Assembly: GCA_016928525.1 (NCBI GenBank)
Contig: JAFGKO010000315.1
Location: 1 to 16,688, forward strand
Source: Anaerolineales bacterium
GTDB taxonomy: Bacteria; Chloroflexota; Anaerolineae; Anaerolineales; Villigracilaceae
Direction: 5' to 3'
Length of the DNA stretch: 16,688 nt
Part shown: positions 6,369 to 13,167 of the stretch, piece after piece
Layout: every line of letters begins with the position of its first letter
Numbering within the stretch: the first letter of the stretch is position 1
Notes under the pieces: model-generated
What the model saw: the letters and a program-made list of their open reading frames with translations, nothing else
Databases searched by the model: none
What the model was told of the DNA's origin: nothing
Position numbers and translations under genes: made by a program

Positions 6369-6397
6369 ATGACAAACTAGAGAATATTTGGTAAATT
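6369..6397 (+). promoter_or_regulatory. Candidate promoter of the oxidase operon
   Basis: ATGACA (6369-6374), a 17-bp spacer and TAAATT (6392-6397) form a plausible promoter just after the terminator and upstream of the first gene of the oxidase operon. Matches are moderate and it was placed by eye. Confidence 0.4.
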
Positions 6398-6426
6398 ATG
6401 TACGTTTGCTCATAGGGTATTTTGAA

Positions 6427-6792
6427 GTGAATGAAATCTCTGCATCATCGCGTCGGTTGCTAATTGCATCCGCAAATCCTTTATTTCGTGAGGGTTTGCA
6501 TAAACTCTATGCGCCTCACTGGAACGCACAAAACGTGCGTGTGGATATGGCCACAACTATGGAAGATACATTGAGGTTTCTCGAAAGCTATCAACCTGAT
6601 CTTGTGATCGTAGACCATGATGACAAGACCATCAATCGGGGTGAGTTTTTGAACCGTTTTGTGACGGGCGAGATGCCTATGAAGGTAATTCTGGTTTCCC
6701 TGGCCTCTTCCGAGCCGATCGTGATCTATAACCGCATGCACTTGACCGCGGCCCAGGCGGAAGACTGGTTGGCGAATCCGTGGGATGAATAA
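6427..6792 (+). CDS. Degenerate receiver-like protein at head of oxidase operon
   Basis: Encodes 121 residues from GTG 6427, chosen because AGGG at 6414-6417 is 9 nt upstream; TTG 6388 would be a longer alternative but lies on the candidate promoter. The N-terminal half resembles NarL receivers: LLIASANPLFREGL matches the usual IVDDHPLFREGL, and PDLVIVD (D63) matches the phosphorylation-site strand. The acidic Mg-binding pair is replaced by S15-A16, the switch lysine is not visible, and the region after beta-4 is short, ending NPWDE. Classical Mg-dependent phosphorylation is therefore unlikely. It ends 24 bp before ctaC. Function is unknown; a phosphorylation-independent regulator or assembly factor is possible. 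Confidence 0.75.
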   Translation: MNEISASSRRLLIASANPLFREGLHKLYAPHWNAQNVRVDMATTMEDTLRFLESYQPDLVIVDHDDKTINRGEFLNRFVTGEMPMKVILVSLASSEPIVIYNRMHLTAAQAEDWLANPWDE

Positions 6793-6816
6793 TTTAAATT
6801 CTAGCAGGAGAATTCT

Positions 6817-7830
6817 ATGCGTCATTTTGTGATTGTTGCAATTTTGGTCCTGGTCATGGCCGTCCTGACGTATATTGGCCTGGATGCGTCTGGCCTGATG
6901 CCCGTTGAGGCCAGCGCTCAGGCAGCCAGTATCGATTGGCTGTGGAACCTTGAAGTAATCACAATTTCCTTCTTGTTTGCATTGATCATCGTGCCCATGT
7001 TTTATAGCTTGGTTGTTTTTAGACGACGGAAAGGCGAGACGGGCGATGGTGAACATATTGAAGGCAACACACCGCTGGAAATTACCTGGACTGTGATCCC
7101 GTTGTTTATCGTGCTGGGGTTTGCTTACCTGGGCGCTTACAGCCTGGGCGAGACACGCCGTGTAGACCCGCAGGCGATGGAAATCAATGTGACGGCTCAG
7201 CAGTTTGCCTTTTCCTTTGAATATCCCGATTACGGGATTGTTTCCAATGAACTTTACCTGCCGGTCAACAAACAAGCCATACTCAAGATGACCTCGCGGG
7301 ATGTGATCCACTCTTTCTGGGTGCCTGAGTTCCGCATCAAGCAGGACATTGTGCCTGGTCGCGTTACCGAATATCGTATCACTCCCACGCTTTTGACCGG
7401 CGATCAGCCCTTCAAGGTGCGTTGTGCTGAATTATGTGGCGCATCCCATGCCTATATGCTTTCTGACGTTCAAGTGGTGACCCAGGATGATTTCGATGCG
7501 TGGGTTGCCGGCTTACAAGTGCAGGCTGCGGCAGCAGCGCAAACTCCCGCAGGGCGCGGTGAAACGCTGGCATTGCAAAACGGCTGCCAGGGATGTCACA
7601 CAATCGATGGCAGTCCCGGCACTGGCCCAACCTGGTTGGGTCTCTATGGGAAAGAGGAAGAAATGGCAGATGGAAGTGTCATCATAGCAGATAATGCCTA
7701 TCTCCGGGAATCCATTTTGGACCCCCAGGCAAAAATTGTAGCCGGGTTCGAGGGTGTGCTCATGCCGGCCTATGAATTTTCGGATGATCAAATTGCAGAC
7801 ATCATTGCATACCTGGAAACTTTGAAATAG
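6817..7830 (+). CDS. ctaC: Cytochrome c oxidase subunit II with fused cytochrome c (caa3 type)
   Basis: Encodes 337 residues. A hydrophobic N-terminus (4-20, signal anchor or signal peptide) is followed by two membrane helices (about 45-68 and 90-110) and the external cupredoxin domain. CuA ligands are visible: H165 in VIHSFWVPEF, then C203, E205, C207, H211 and M214 in CAELCGASHAYM. After an Ala-rich linker (235-245) a class I cytochrome c domain has heme site C257-x2-C260-H261 (CQGCH) and probable axial M316 in GVLMPAY. It takes electrons from a cytochrome c or similar donor and passes them to CtaD. AGGAG lies upstream of the ATG, and the ctaD start is 14 bp past its stop. Confidence 0.97.
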   Translation: MRHFVIVAILVLVMAVLTYIGLDASGLMPVEASAQAASIDWLWNLEVITISFLFALIIVPMFYSLVVFRRRKGETGDGEHIEGNTPLEITWTVIPLFIVLGFAYLGAYSLGETRRVDPQAMEINVTAQQFAFSFEYPDYGIVSNELYLPVNKQAILKMTSRDVIHSFWVPEFRIKQDIVPGRVTEYRITPTLLTGDQPFKVRCAELCGASHAYMLSDVQVVTQDDFDAWVAGLQVQAAAAAQTPAGRGETLALQNGCQGCHTIDGSPGTGPTWLGLYGKEEEMADGSVIIADNAYLRESILDPQAKIVAGFEGVLMPAYEFSDDQIADIIAYLETLK

Positions 7831-7844
7831 GTAGAGGAGCGTAC

Positions 7845-9896
7845 ATGAAATCGATGAAACCTGTTTGGCGCGGCTTATGGCTGCTTTTGATCGGCGGGTT
7901 GGTTGGCTTTGCGGTTGGCTTGGGATTGGATGTCTTGGTTTCAGGGCGTCTGGACTTTACCGCTCCCATGGCCGGTCTGTTTTCCCTGCTTGTTTCTGTA
8001 ACGGCTTTCTTCTTTGGCCTGGTCAGGTATCGCGGGATCACACGGGGTCTGGTCTGGCAGATCATCGGTACGCTGGCAGGCGGTTTTTTTGTGACCGCCA
8101 TCCGCGCGCTGATGGGATTGCCAACCTTTGGCGGCTTCTTCTTTACGGAACCCGCCTGGGTCTTCGGTGGGTTGGTCGGAGCACTCTCCTTCGTCGCTGG
8201 GGTTGGCGCTGTAACCGATTGGTTCAAGTGGGCTAAAGGTGAGGAAACATCCGATCATCATGCGGATGAACCGGGCTGGCAAAAGTATTTTGGCGTATCG
8301 CTCGACCACAAAGTCATCGGTGTGCAATATACGCTTACAGCCATTGCCTTGATGGGCTTCGGCGGCATCTTTGCGTTGATCTTCCGCACGGAGTTGGCCG
8401 CCTCGCAACTGCAGTTCCTGACCAACACCTTCCGTGCGTTTGATCAGAGCGGTCTGCAGTTCTACAACACGCTGATGAGTCTGCACGGCATGGTGATGAT
8501 CGTCTCGATCCTGCTTGGTATCGCCGGCGTTATCAACTATTTGGTGCCGTTGCTGATCGGCGCGCAGGATATGGCCTTCCCGCGCTTGAACGCCTTCTCG
8601 TTTTGGATCGCAGTCCCGGCGGCTGTGCTTTTGCTCTCTGCGCTCTTCCTGGGCGGCTTCGACACCGGCTGGACCGGTTACCCGCCGCTTTCCACGCGCT
8701 CGCCTGTGGGCATTCAGATGTTCTTCCTGGGTGTGTTCGTGGCGGGCTGGTCTTCCATCCTTGGCGCGCTCAATCTGCTCGTCACCGTGGTTCGCATGCG
8801 CGCCAGAGGCATGACTGCCTTCCGCATGCCTATCTTCGCGTGGGCAGCCATTGCCACCTCGTTGATTTCGTTGACCGCCACTCAGTTGATCGGTCTCTCG
8901 TTCCAGTTGGTCATGTTCCAGCGTCTGTTTGATATGGGTTTCTTCGATGCGGCGCGCGGTGGCAACCCGGTGCTTTTCCAGCATTTATTCTGGTTCTACT
9001 CGCACCCGGCGGTATATGTGTTCGTACTTCCAGGGTTGGGCGTGATCTCTGAGCTGTTACCGGTTTTTGTGCGTAAGCCGTTGTTCGGGTACCGCTGGGT
9101 AGCCATGTCGTCACTTGGGATTGCGCTGGTGGGATTCCTGGTCTGGGCGCACCACATGTTTACCTCCGGCATGAACGAATACCTGCGTGTTCCGTTCATG
9201 TACAGCACCCTGCTCGTGGCTATCCCTACCGGCGTCAAATTTTTCTCCTGGGTGGCGACGTTGTGGAAGGGGAAGATCGATACGCCAACACCGATGCTCT
9301 TTGTGTTGGGCGGGATCATCGTCTTTTTGTTGGGCGGTCTGACCGGGCCTCCGAATGCTACCGTTTCGACAGACCTTCATTTACACGATACGTATTTCAT
9401 CGTCGGCCACTTCCACGATACGATGTTTGGCGGCTACATTTTCCCGTTCTTCGCTGCCTTGTATTACTGGTTCCCCAAAGCGACCGGTCGCCGCATGAGC
9501 GAGAAGCTGGGTAAACTACACTTCTGGATGATGACGCCCTCCTTCCTGGTGCTCACCCTGGCTATGATGCGCGTTGGCCTGCTGGGCATGCGTCGCCGCA
9601 TCGCGGACTACGATGCAGCTCTGGGTTTTGACCTGTCACACTTGATTATGACGATCACCGCTTACCTGATCTTCACCTCAGTGGTCATCTTCCTGTACAA
9701 CTTCTTCCATAGCATGAAGCATGGCGAGAAGGCCGAAAACAACCTGTGGAACTCGCGCTCACCGGAATGGCAGGTGCCCTCCCCGATGCCCGTCCACAAC
9801 TATGACCAGGCCTTCGAAGTGGTCGGTGAACCGTATGATTACGGATTGCCCGGCTCCAAGTACGTCGAGTTTATAAAAAATAAAGCAAGTAAATAA
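7845..9896 (+). CDS. ctaD: Cytochrome c oxidase subunit I, A2-type, with extra N-terminal membrane domain
   Basis: Encodes 683 residues. The heme-copper core begins about residue 145 (WQKYFGVSLDHKVIG). Key residues are heme a ligand H214 in SLHGMVM, CuB H387 with cross-link Y391 in YSHPAVY, the CuB pair H436-H437 in WAHHMF, heme a3 H522 and heme a H524 in VGHFHDTMFGG, and K-channel K465 in PTGVKFFSW. The YS motif before HPAVY, instead of the helix-VI glutamate of GHPEVY, marks an A2-type oxidase as in Thermus caa3. Residues 1-130 add four predicted helices (about 9-31, 41-61, 69-90, 104-124) absent from ordinary subunit I. The C-terminus has the expected SPEWQVPSPMPVHNY. A GAGGAG ribosome site precedes the ATG. 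Confidence 0.96.
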   Translation: MKSMKPVWRGLWLLLIGGLVGFAVGLGLDVLVSGRLDFTAPMAGLFSLLVSVTAFFFGLVRYRGITRGLVWQIIGTLAGGFFVTAIRALMGLPTFGGFFFTEPAWVFGGLVGALSFVAGVGAVTDWFKWAKGEETSDHHADEPGWQKYFGVSLDHKVIGVQYTLTAIALMGFGGIFALIFRTELAASQLQFLTNTFRAFDQSGLQFYNTLMSLHGMVMIVSILLGIAGVINYLVPLLIGAQDMAFPRLNAFSFWIAVPAAVLLLSALFLGGFDTGWTGYPPLSTRSPVGIQMFFLGVFVAGWSSILGALNLLVTVVRMRARGMTAFRMPIFAWAAIATSLISLTATQLIGLSFQLVMFQRLFDMGFFDAARGGNPVLFQHLFWFYSHPAVYVFVLPGLGVISELLPVFVRKPLFGYRWVAMSSLGIALVGFLVWAHHMFTSGMNEYLRVPFMYSTLLVAIPTGVKFFSWVATLWKGKIDTPTPMLFVLGGIIVFLLGGLTGPPNATVSTDLHLHDTYFIVGHFHDTMFGGYIFPFFAALYYWFPKATGRRMSEKLGKLHFWMMTPSFLVLTLAMMRVGLLGMRRRIADYDAALGFDLSHLIMTITAYLIFTSVVIFLYNFFHSMKHGEKAENNLWNSRSPEWQVPSPMPVHNYDQAFEVVGEPYDYGLPGSKYVEFIKNKASK

Positions 9897-9919
9897 AGAG
9901 AGGGTGAGGAGATCAATCG

Positions 9920-10684
9920 ATGGCACATACTGATAAGAAAACCGCTCTCAACCAGGGTGTAATCATCTTCGTTTTCCTGGCGGTTTTGACAGCGCTGGAG
10001 TTTTTCGTTGCAATTGCGATGGATGCGGTTGCCTTGCTGGTCGTCATTGCGCTGGTCAAGGCTGGGCTGGTAGGGTATTACTACATGCATATCTATCGCT
10101 TGAACCGCGAAGACGATGGGGAGCATGAATCGTACGTTTACAAGACCGGTACCAATCGTCTGGGCTTATGGCTGTTCCTGCTTTCGGATTCGTTCGTCTT
10201 CGGCGGGTTGGCGGTGGCGCGTTTCAACCTGCTGGGACTTACCCGTCCGCACCTGGACCAGAGCCTCGGCCTGGTGGTGACTGCGGTGCTGCTGATTTCA
10301 TCGTTCTTCATGAACCGCGCAGAGACTTCGATGGAGCACGGCGACCGCAAAGGCTTTCTGATCGGCACTACCCTTACGCTCATCTTGGGTATTGGCTTTT
10401 TACTGGGCGTGGTTGGCGTGGAATGGCCGCAGGCTATTCATGAGGGCGTCACCCCATCGTCAGGGGCTGCGGGTGCGATCTTTTTCATGATGACTGGTAT
10501 GCATGCTTTTCACGTCTTGACCGGCGTCATTTTCTTGATCATCGTGTTACGCAATGGCGCGCGCGGCCTGTATTCTCAAGAGAAGCATTGGGCTGTGGAA
10601 GCTGCCGCTGTCTACTGGCATTTTGTAGACGTGGTCTGGATTTTCTTCTACCCGGCGTTGTATTTGATCGGTGTAGCTTTGTAG
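9920..10684 (+). CDS. ctaE: Fusion of oxidase subunit IV and subunit III
   Basis: Encodes 254 residues. Residues 1-65 match the small bacterial subunit IV (COX4_pro type): two helices, NQGVIIFVFLAVLTALEFFV and the segment ending VKAGLVGYYYMHIYRL. Residues 77-254 are subunit III: TNRLGLWLFLLSDSFVFGGL, MNRAETSMEHGDRKGF, MTGMHAFHVLTG and AVYWHFVDVVWIFFYPALYL. It is a single frame with no internal stop or ribosome site, so the two subunits form one polypeptide. GGTGAGGAG lies before the ATG, and ctaD ends 23 bp upstream. Subunit III stabilises the catalytic core and its proton uptake. In many operons IV is a separate gene. Confidence 0.93.
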   Translation: MAHTDKKTALNQGVIIFVFLAVLTALEFFVAIAMDAVALLVVIALVKAGLVGYYYMHIYRLNREDDGEHESYVYKTGTNRLGLWLFLLSDSFVFGGLAVARFNLLGLTRPHLDQSLGLVVTAVLLISSFFMNRAETSMEHGDRKGFLIGTTLTLILGIGFLLGVVGVEWPQAIHEGVTPSSGAAGAIFFMMTGMHAFHVLTGVIFLIIVLRNGARGLYSQEKHWAVEAAAVYWHFVDVVWIFFYPALYLIGVAL

Positions 10685-10702
10685 AAGATACCATTTTTTG
10701 CG

Positions 10703-10755
10703 CGGAGTGCAGACTTCAGTCTGCATATTGCAGGCGGACTAAAGTCCGCACTCCG
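10703..10755. repeat. REPIN-like double-hairpin palindrome between ctaE and sco
   Basis: The outer arms CGGAGTGC (10703-10710) and GCACTCCG (10748-10755) enclose two perfect 7-bp hairpins: GCAGACT-TC-AGTCTGC (10709-10724) and GCGGACT-AA-AGTCCGC (10734-10749). The outer stem and the hairpins share a few bases, so cloverleaf and simple forms compete. The layout is that of paired REP elements. It lies wholly between the genes, ending just before the sco ribosome site. Confidence 0.8.
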
Positions 10756-10772
10756 TGGCACGAAGGATGAAA

Positions 10773-11375
10773 ATGAATACGAAGTTGTTGTGGGTGGGGC
10801 TGGGACTGTTGGTTTTGATCGGGTTGGTCATGGTGGCAGTATGGTTATTTCCAAAAACGGACACCTTCCGCGGGACGCTGTACGATCCGGCCTTGCCCGC
10901 GCCTGAGATTGCCCTCAGTCGAGATAACGGGAGCAATTTCCGGTTGAGCGAGCAGCGAGGGGATGTCGTCTTGCTGTTCTTTGGCTATACTTCCTGCCCG
11001 GATGTCTGTCCGACGACACTTTCCGAATTGCGCAAAGTGAACATGGAATTAGGTAGCAATGCCGGGCGGGTTAAAGTCGTCTTTGTGACTGTGGATCCGG
11101 AACGGGATACGCCGGAACAAATTCAAAAATATGTCTCGATTTTCAATCCAGCTTTTGTCGGTTTGAGCGGCTCGTTGGAAGAACTGGAACCGGTTTGGAA
11201 AAACTATGGTGTTTACCGCGAGGTGGAACAAGTTCCTTCTTCCGCAGCTGGTTATTTGGTGAATCATACGGCGCGTGTGTATTTGATCGACCGGGATGGG
11301 AATTTGCGTTTATCCTACAGTTATGGCACACCGACGGATGATATCCTGCATGATCTGAAAATCCTGTTCAAGTGA
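10773..11375 (+). CDS. sco: SCO1/SenC copper chaperone for CuA assembly
   Basis: Encodes 200 residues from ATG 10773, preferred over GTG 10755 (inside the palindrome) and ATG 10767, because AAGGA is correctly spaced before it. One N-terminal membrane anchor (5-26) is followed by an extracytoplasmic thioredoxin fold. The copper site is complete: C75 and C79 in TSCPDVCPTT and the distal H165 in VNHTARVYLI. VTVDPERDTP is also typical. It delivers copper or reduces the CuA cysteines of CtaC. The PCuAC gene follows 10 bp downstream; in other bacteria the two proteins work together on CuA. Confidence 0.95.
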   Translation: MNTKLLWVGLGLLVLIGLVMVAVWLFPKTDTFRGTLYDPALPAPEIALSRDNGSNFRLSEQRGDVVLLFFGYTSCPDVCPTTLSELRKVNMELGSNAGRVKVVFVTVDPERDTPEQIQKYVSIFNPAFVGLSGSLEELEPVWKNYGVYREVEQVPSSAAGYLVNHTARVYLIDRDGNLRLSYSYGTPTDDILHDLKILFK

Positions 11376-11385
11376 CGGAGGGACA

Positions 11386-11814
11386 ATGTCCAAAGTTCGT
11401 TTGTCTTTTGTTTTTGCAATCCTTGCTGGGGTTCTGGCCGCCTGTGGCGCTGCCGGGAGCGGCAAGTTTCAGGTGACTGAAGTCTGGGCACGACCTGGAT
11501 TGGCTGGCGGTAACGGCGCTGTTTTTTTCAAGATCGAAAATCCTGGCGCGGCTGATCTCCTGCTTTCAGCCTCCAGCGACGTAGCTGACGCGGTGGAACT
11601 ACACAAGACCATCATGCAAGATGGCGCCATGCAGATGGTACATCAGATGAATGTTCCTATCCCAACCGGTGAAACCGTCTTCAAACCTGGCGATCTGCAC
11701 GTGATGCTGATCGGCTTGAAAAACGACCTGAAGGCTGGCGATACGTTCAGTGTCACGCTTACCTTTCAGACGGCAGGTGAACGGACTTTGGCCGTTGTGG
11801 TCAAAGTCCAGTAG
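11386..11814 (+). CDS. pcuAC: PCuAC-family copper chaperone lipoprotein
   Basis: Encodes 142 residues. A lipoprotein signal ends at LAAC (C20), so it is anchored to the outer face of the membrane. Copper ligands follow the family motif H-x10-M-x20/21-H-x-M: H73 in ELHKTIMQ, M84 in AMQMVHQM, and H105 and M107 in LHVMLIGL. ExWARPG near the start of the mature protein is also typical. It supplies Cu(I) to the oxidase, directly or through Sco. GGAGGG at 11377-11382 precedes the ATG, and its stop codon overlaps a 14-bp palindrome. Confidence 0.93.
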   Translation: MSKVRLSFVFAILAGVLAACGAAGSGKFQVTEVWARPGLAGGNGAVFFKIENPGAADLLLSASSDVADAVELHKTIMQDGAMQMVHQMNVPIPTGETVFKPGDLHVMLIGLKNDLKAGDTFSVTLTFQTAGERTLAVVVKVQ

Positions 11815-11860
11815 TTTGAATTCAAACGAAAAAAATTCGTGAACTTCGTGTAATTCGTGG
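11814..11860. repeat. 14-bp palindrome plus 9-bp phased repeat
   Basis: GTTTGAATTCAAAC (11814-11827) is a perfect palindrome starting on the last base of the pcuAC stop codon. Three 9-bp units follow (11834-11842, 11843-11851, 11852-11860), each containing TTCGTG. A related 9-bp-phased array, reversed, lies at 14655-14681. The TTCGTG array resembles widely dispersed intergenic repeats. Confidence 0.65.
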
Positions 11861-11870
11861 AAAGGCTTCC

Positions 11871-12362
11871 ATGAAATCGTCCACTATCAAGCGTATCGTT
11901 ATCTCCATGTTGTTAGGCGTGTTGCTGGCTGCCATCACGACAGAAGTGGCTTATCAGTTGCTCAAGCGTGAGAACCGCGAACCGCAGCGCATCGAGCTGG
12001 TCATCCCGGCGGGCACTGCGGACGGGATTGCCAGGGGCGAAGCGCCGCCCAGCATCCCCGAAGATATGAACTTCGTGGTGGGCGATACGCTGGTAGTGGT
12101 CAACCAGGACGGCGTTGACCACCAGCTTGGCCCGCTGTGGATCCCCGCCGGTACATCGGCCAGTTTGCTCCTTGACAGCGAGCAAAAATACAGCATGGAA
12201 TGTTCCTTCCAGCCTACCAGGGTCTTTGACATCGACGTGCTTCAACCTGTTACGCTCGGCACGCGATTGACCGGCATCCTGTTTGCGGGTTTCCCGCTGG
12301 GCGCGCTTTTTGCTGTCTACAGCATCCTGATTGGCAAAGACCCAAAAAAGAAGACTGTATGA
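11871..12362 (+). CDS. Membrane-anchored cupredoxin-like protein of the oxidase operon
   Basis: Encodes 163 residues. Membrane helices lie at about 9-31 and 131-153, with an extracytoplasmic domain of roughly 95 residues between. That domain looks like a cupredoxin beta-barrel: VVGDTLVVVNQDGVDHQLG, WIPAGTSASLLL and YSMECSFQPTRVFDIDV. H84 and C111 fit two of the usual type-1 copper ligands, but the His and Met that normally follow the cysteine are absent, so classical blue-copper binding is doubtful. Its place among Sco, PCuAC and SURF1 suggests a role in copper handling or oxidase assembly (inference). Its stop overlaps the next start by 4 bp (ATGA at 12359). Confidence 0.78.
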   Translation: MKSSTIKRIVISMLLGVLLAAITTEVAYQLLKRENREPQRIELVIPAGTADGIARGEAPPSIPEDMNFVVGDTLVVVNQDGVDHQLGPLWIPAGTSASLLLDSEQKYSMECSFQPTRVFDIDVLQPVTLGTRLTGILFAGFPLGALFAVYSILIGKDPKKKTV

Positions 12363-13099
12363 TCTTTCGCGCTATGTTTTCGCGTCAATGGTTCCTTACC
12401 ACCCTGCTTGTGCTGGCTGGGGGAGCGCTGTGCGCCCGTCTTGGCATCTGGCAGTTGGATAGGCTCGAGCAGCGCCGCGCCTTCAACGCGCATGTCGAAG
12501 CGATGTGGGCGGCTGAACCGCTGACTATTTCCGGACAGCCCGCAGATGACCTGACGACGATGGAATATCGCGCAGTGACGGTTAGCGGGACCTATGACTT
12601 CGAGAACCAGCTCGCGTTGCGGAACCGCTACTTCCAGGACGTCTACGGTTATCACTTGCTCACGCCTCTTCTCCTGGACGATGGGTCTGCGGTGCTGGTC
12701 GAACGGGGTTGGATCCCGGCTGAGGGGAACGACTCGCCCCCCGATTGGCGCAAGTATGACCAGCCCGGCCGGGTCACGCTTCAGGGACAGATACGGCTGG
12801 GGCAAAGCAAACCAGACCTGGGCGGCGTCCCCGATCCGACGCTCGCCCCGGGGCAGACCAAGCTCGAATTCTGGAATATCGTCAATCTTGAACGCATCGG
12901 CCAGCAGTTGCCGTATCCGTTACTGGATGTGTTTGTTCAACCGGATTTCGACCCTGCGGATGTGACCCCGCCTGTCCCATACCAGCCTGAGGTCGAGCTG
13001 ACCGAAGGGCCGCACCGGGGGTATGCCGGGCAGTGGTTTATCTTTGCGACGCTTCTTGTATTTGGGTATCCGTTCTATCTTCGTAAGCAGTTGAAGTAA
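12359..13099 (+). CDS. surf1: SURF1/Shy1-family oxidase assembly protein
   Basis: Encodes 246 residues. It is built as in the family: an N-terminal helix (about 11-29), a soluble external domain and a C-terminal helix (about 225-243). Signature segments are LGIWQLDRLEQRRAF after helix 1, MEYRAVTVSGTYDF, LVERGWIP in the middle, and HRGYAGQWFIFA leading into helix 2. SURF1 helps insert heme a/a3 into subunit I. Translation is coupled to the cupredoxin-like gene by the ATGA overlap. Its TAA is the start of a 12-bp inverted repeat. Confidence 0.93.
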   Translation: MIFRAMFSRQWFLTTLLVLAGGALCARLGIWQLDRLEQRRAFNAHVEAMWAAEPLTISGQPADDLTTMEYRAVTVSGTYDFENQLALRNRYFQDVYGYHLLTPLLLDDGSAVLVERGWIPAEGNDSPPDWRKYDQPGRVTLQGQIRLGQSKPDLGGVPDPTLAPGQTKLEFWNIVNLERIGQQLPYPLLDVFVQPDFDPADVTPPVPYQPEVELTEGPHRGYAGQWFIFATLLVFGYPFYLRKQLK

Positions 13100-13154
13100 C
13101 CTTGCGAAGGCTTGACCCTTCGGCTACGCCTCAGGGCAGGCTCTTCGCAAGGTT
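13098..13154. repeat. Inverted repeat between surf1 and ctaA-ctaB
   Basis: AACCTTGCGAAG (13098-13109) and CTTCGCAAGGTT (13143-13154) are perfect 12-bp complements enclosing a segment with a further weak stem (ACCCT with AGGGC). The left arm takes in the last two bases of the surf1 stop codon, and the right arm ends just before the ctaA-ctaB ribosome site. It looks like a dispersed palindromic repeat in an intercistronic gap. Confidence 0.75.
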
Positions 13155-13167
13155 GATGGAGTTTTTT

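Noticed and set aside
8000..8984. Long minus-strand frame opposite ctaD
   Set aside because: A shadow of GC-rich coding: a charged, low-complexity product with no ribosome site, opposite a definite COX1.
10755..10772. GTG 10755 as start of sco
   Set aside because: It lies at the edge of the palindrome with no ribosome site; ATG 10773 has AAGGA at proper spacing.
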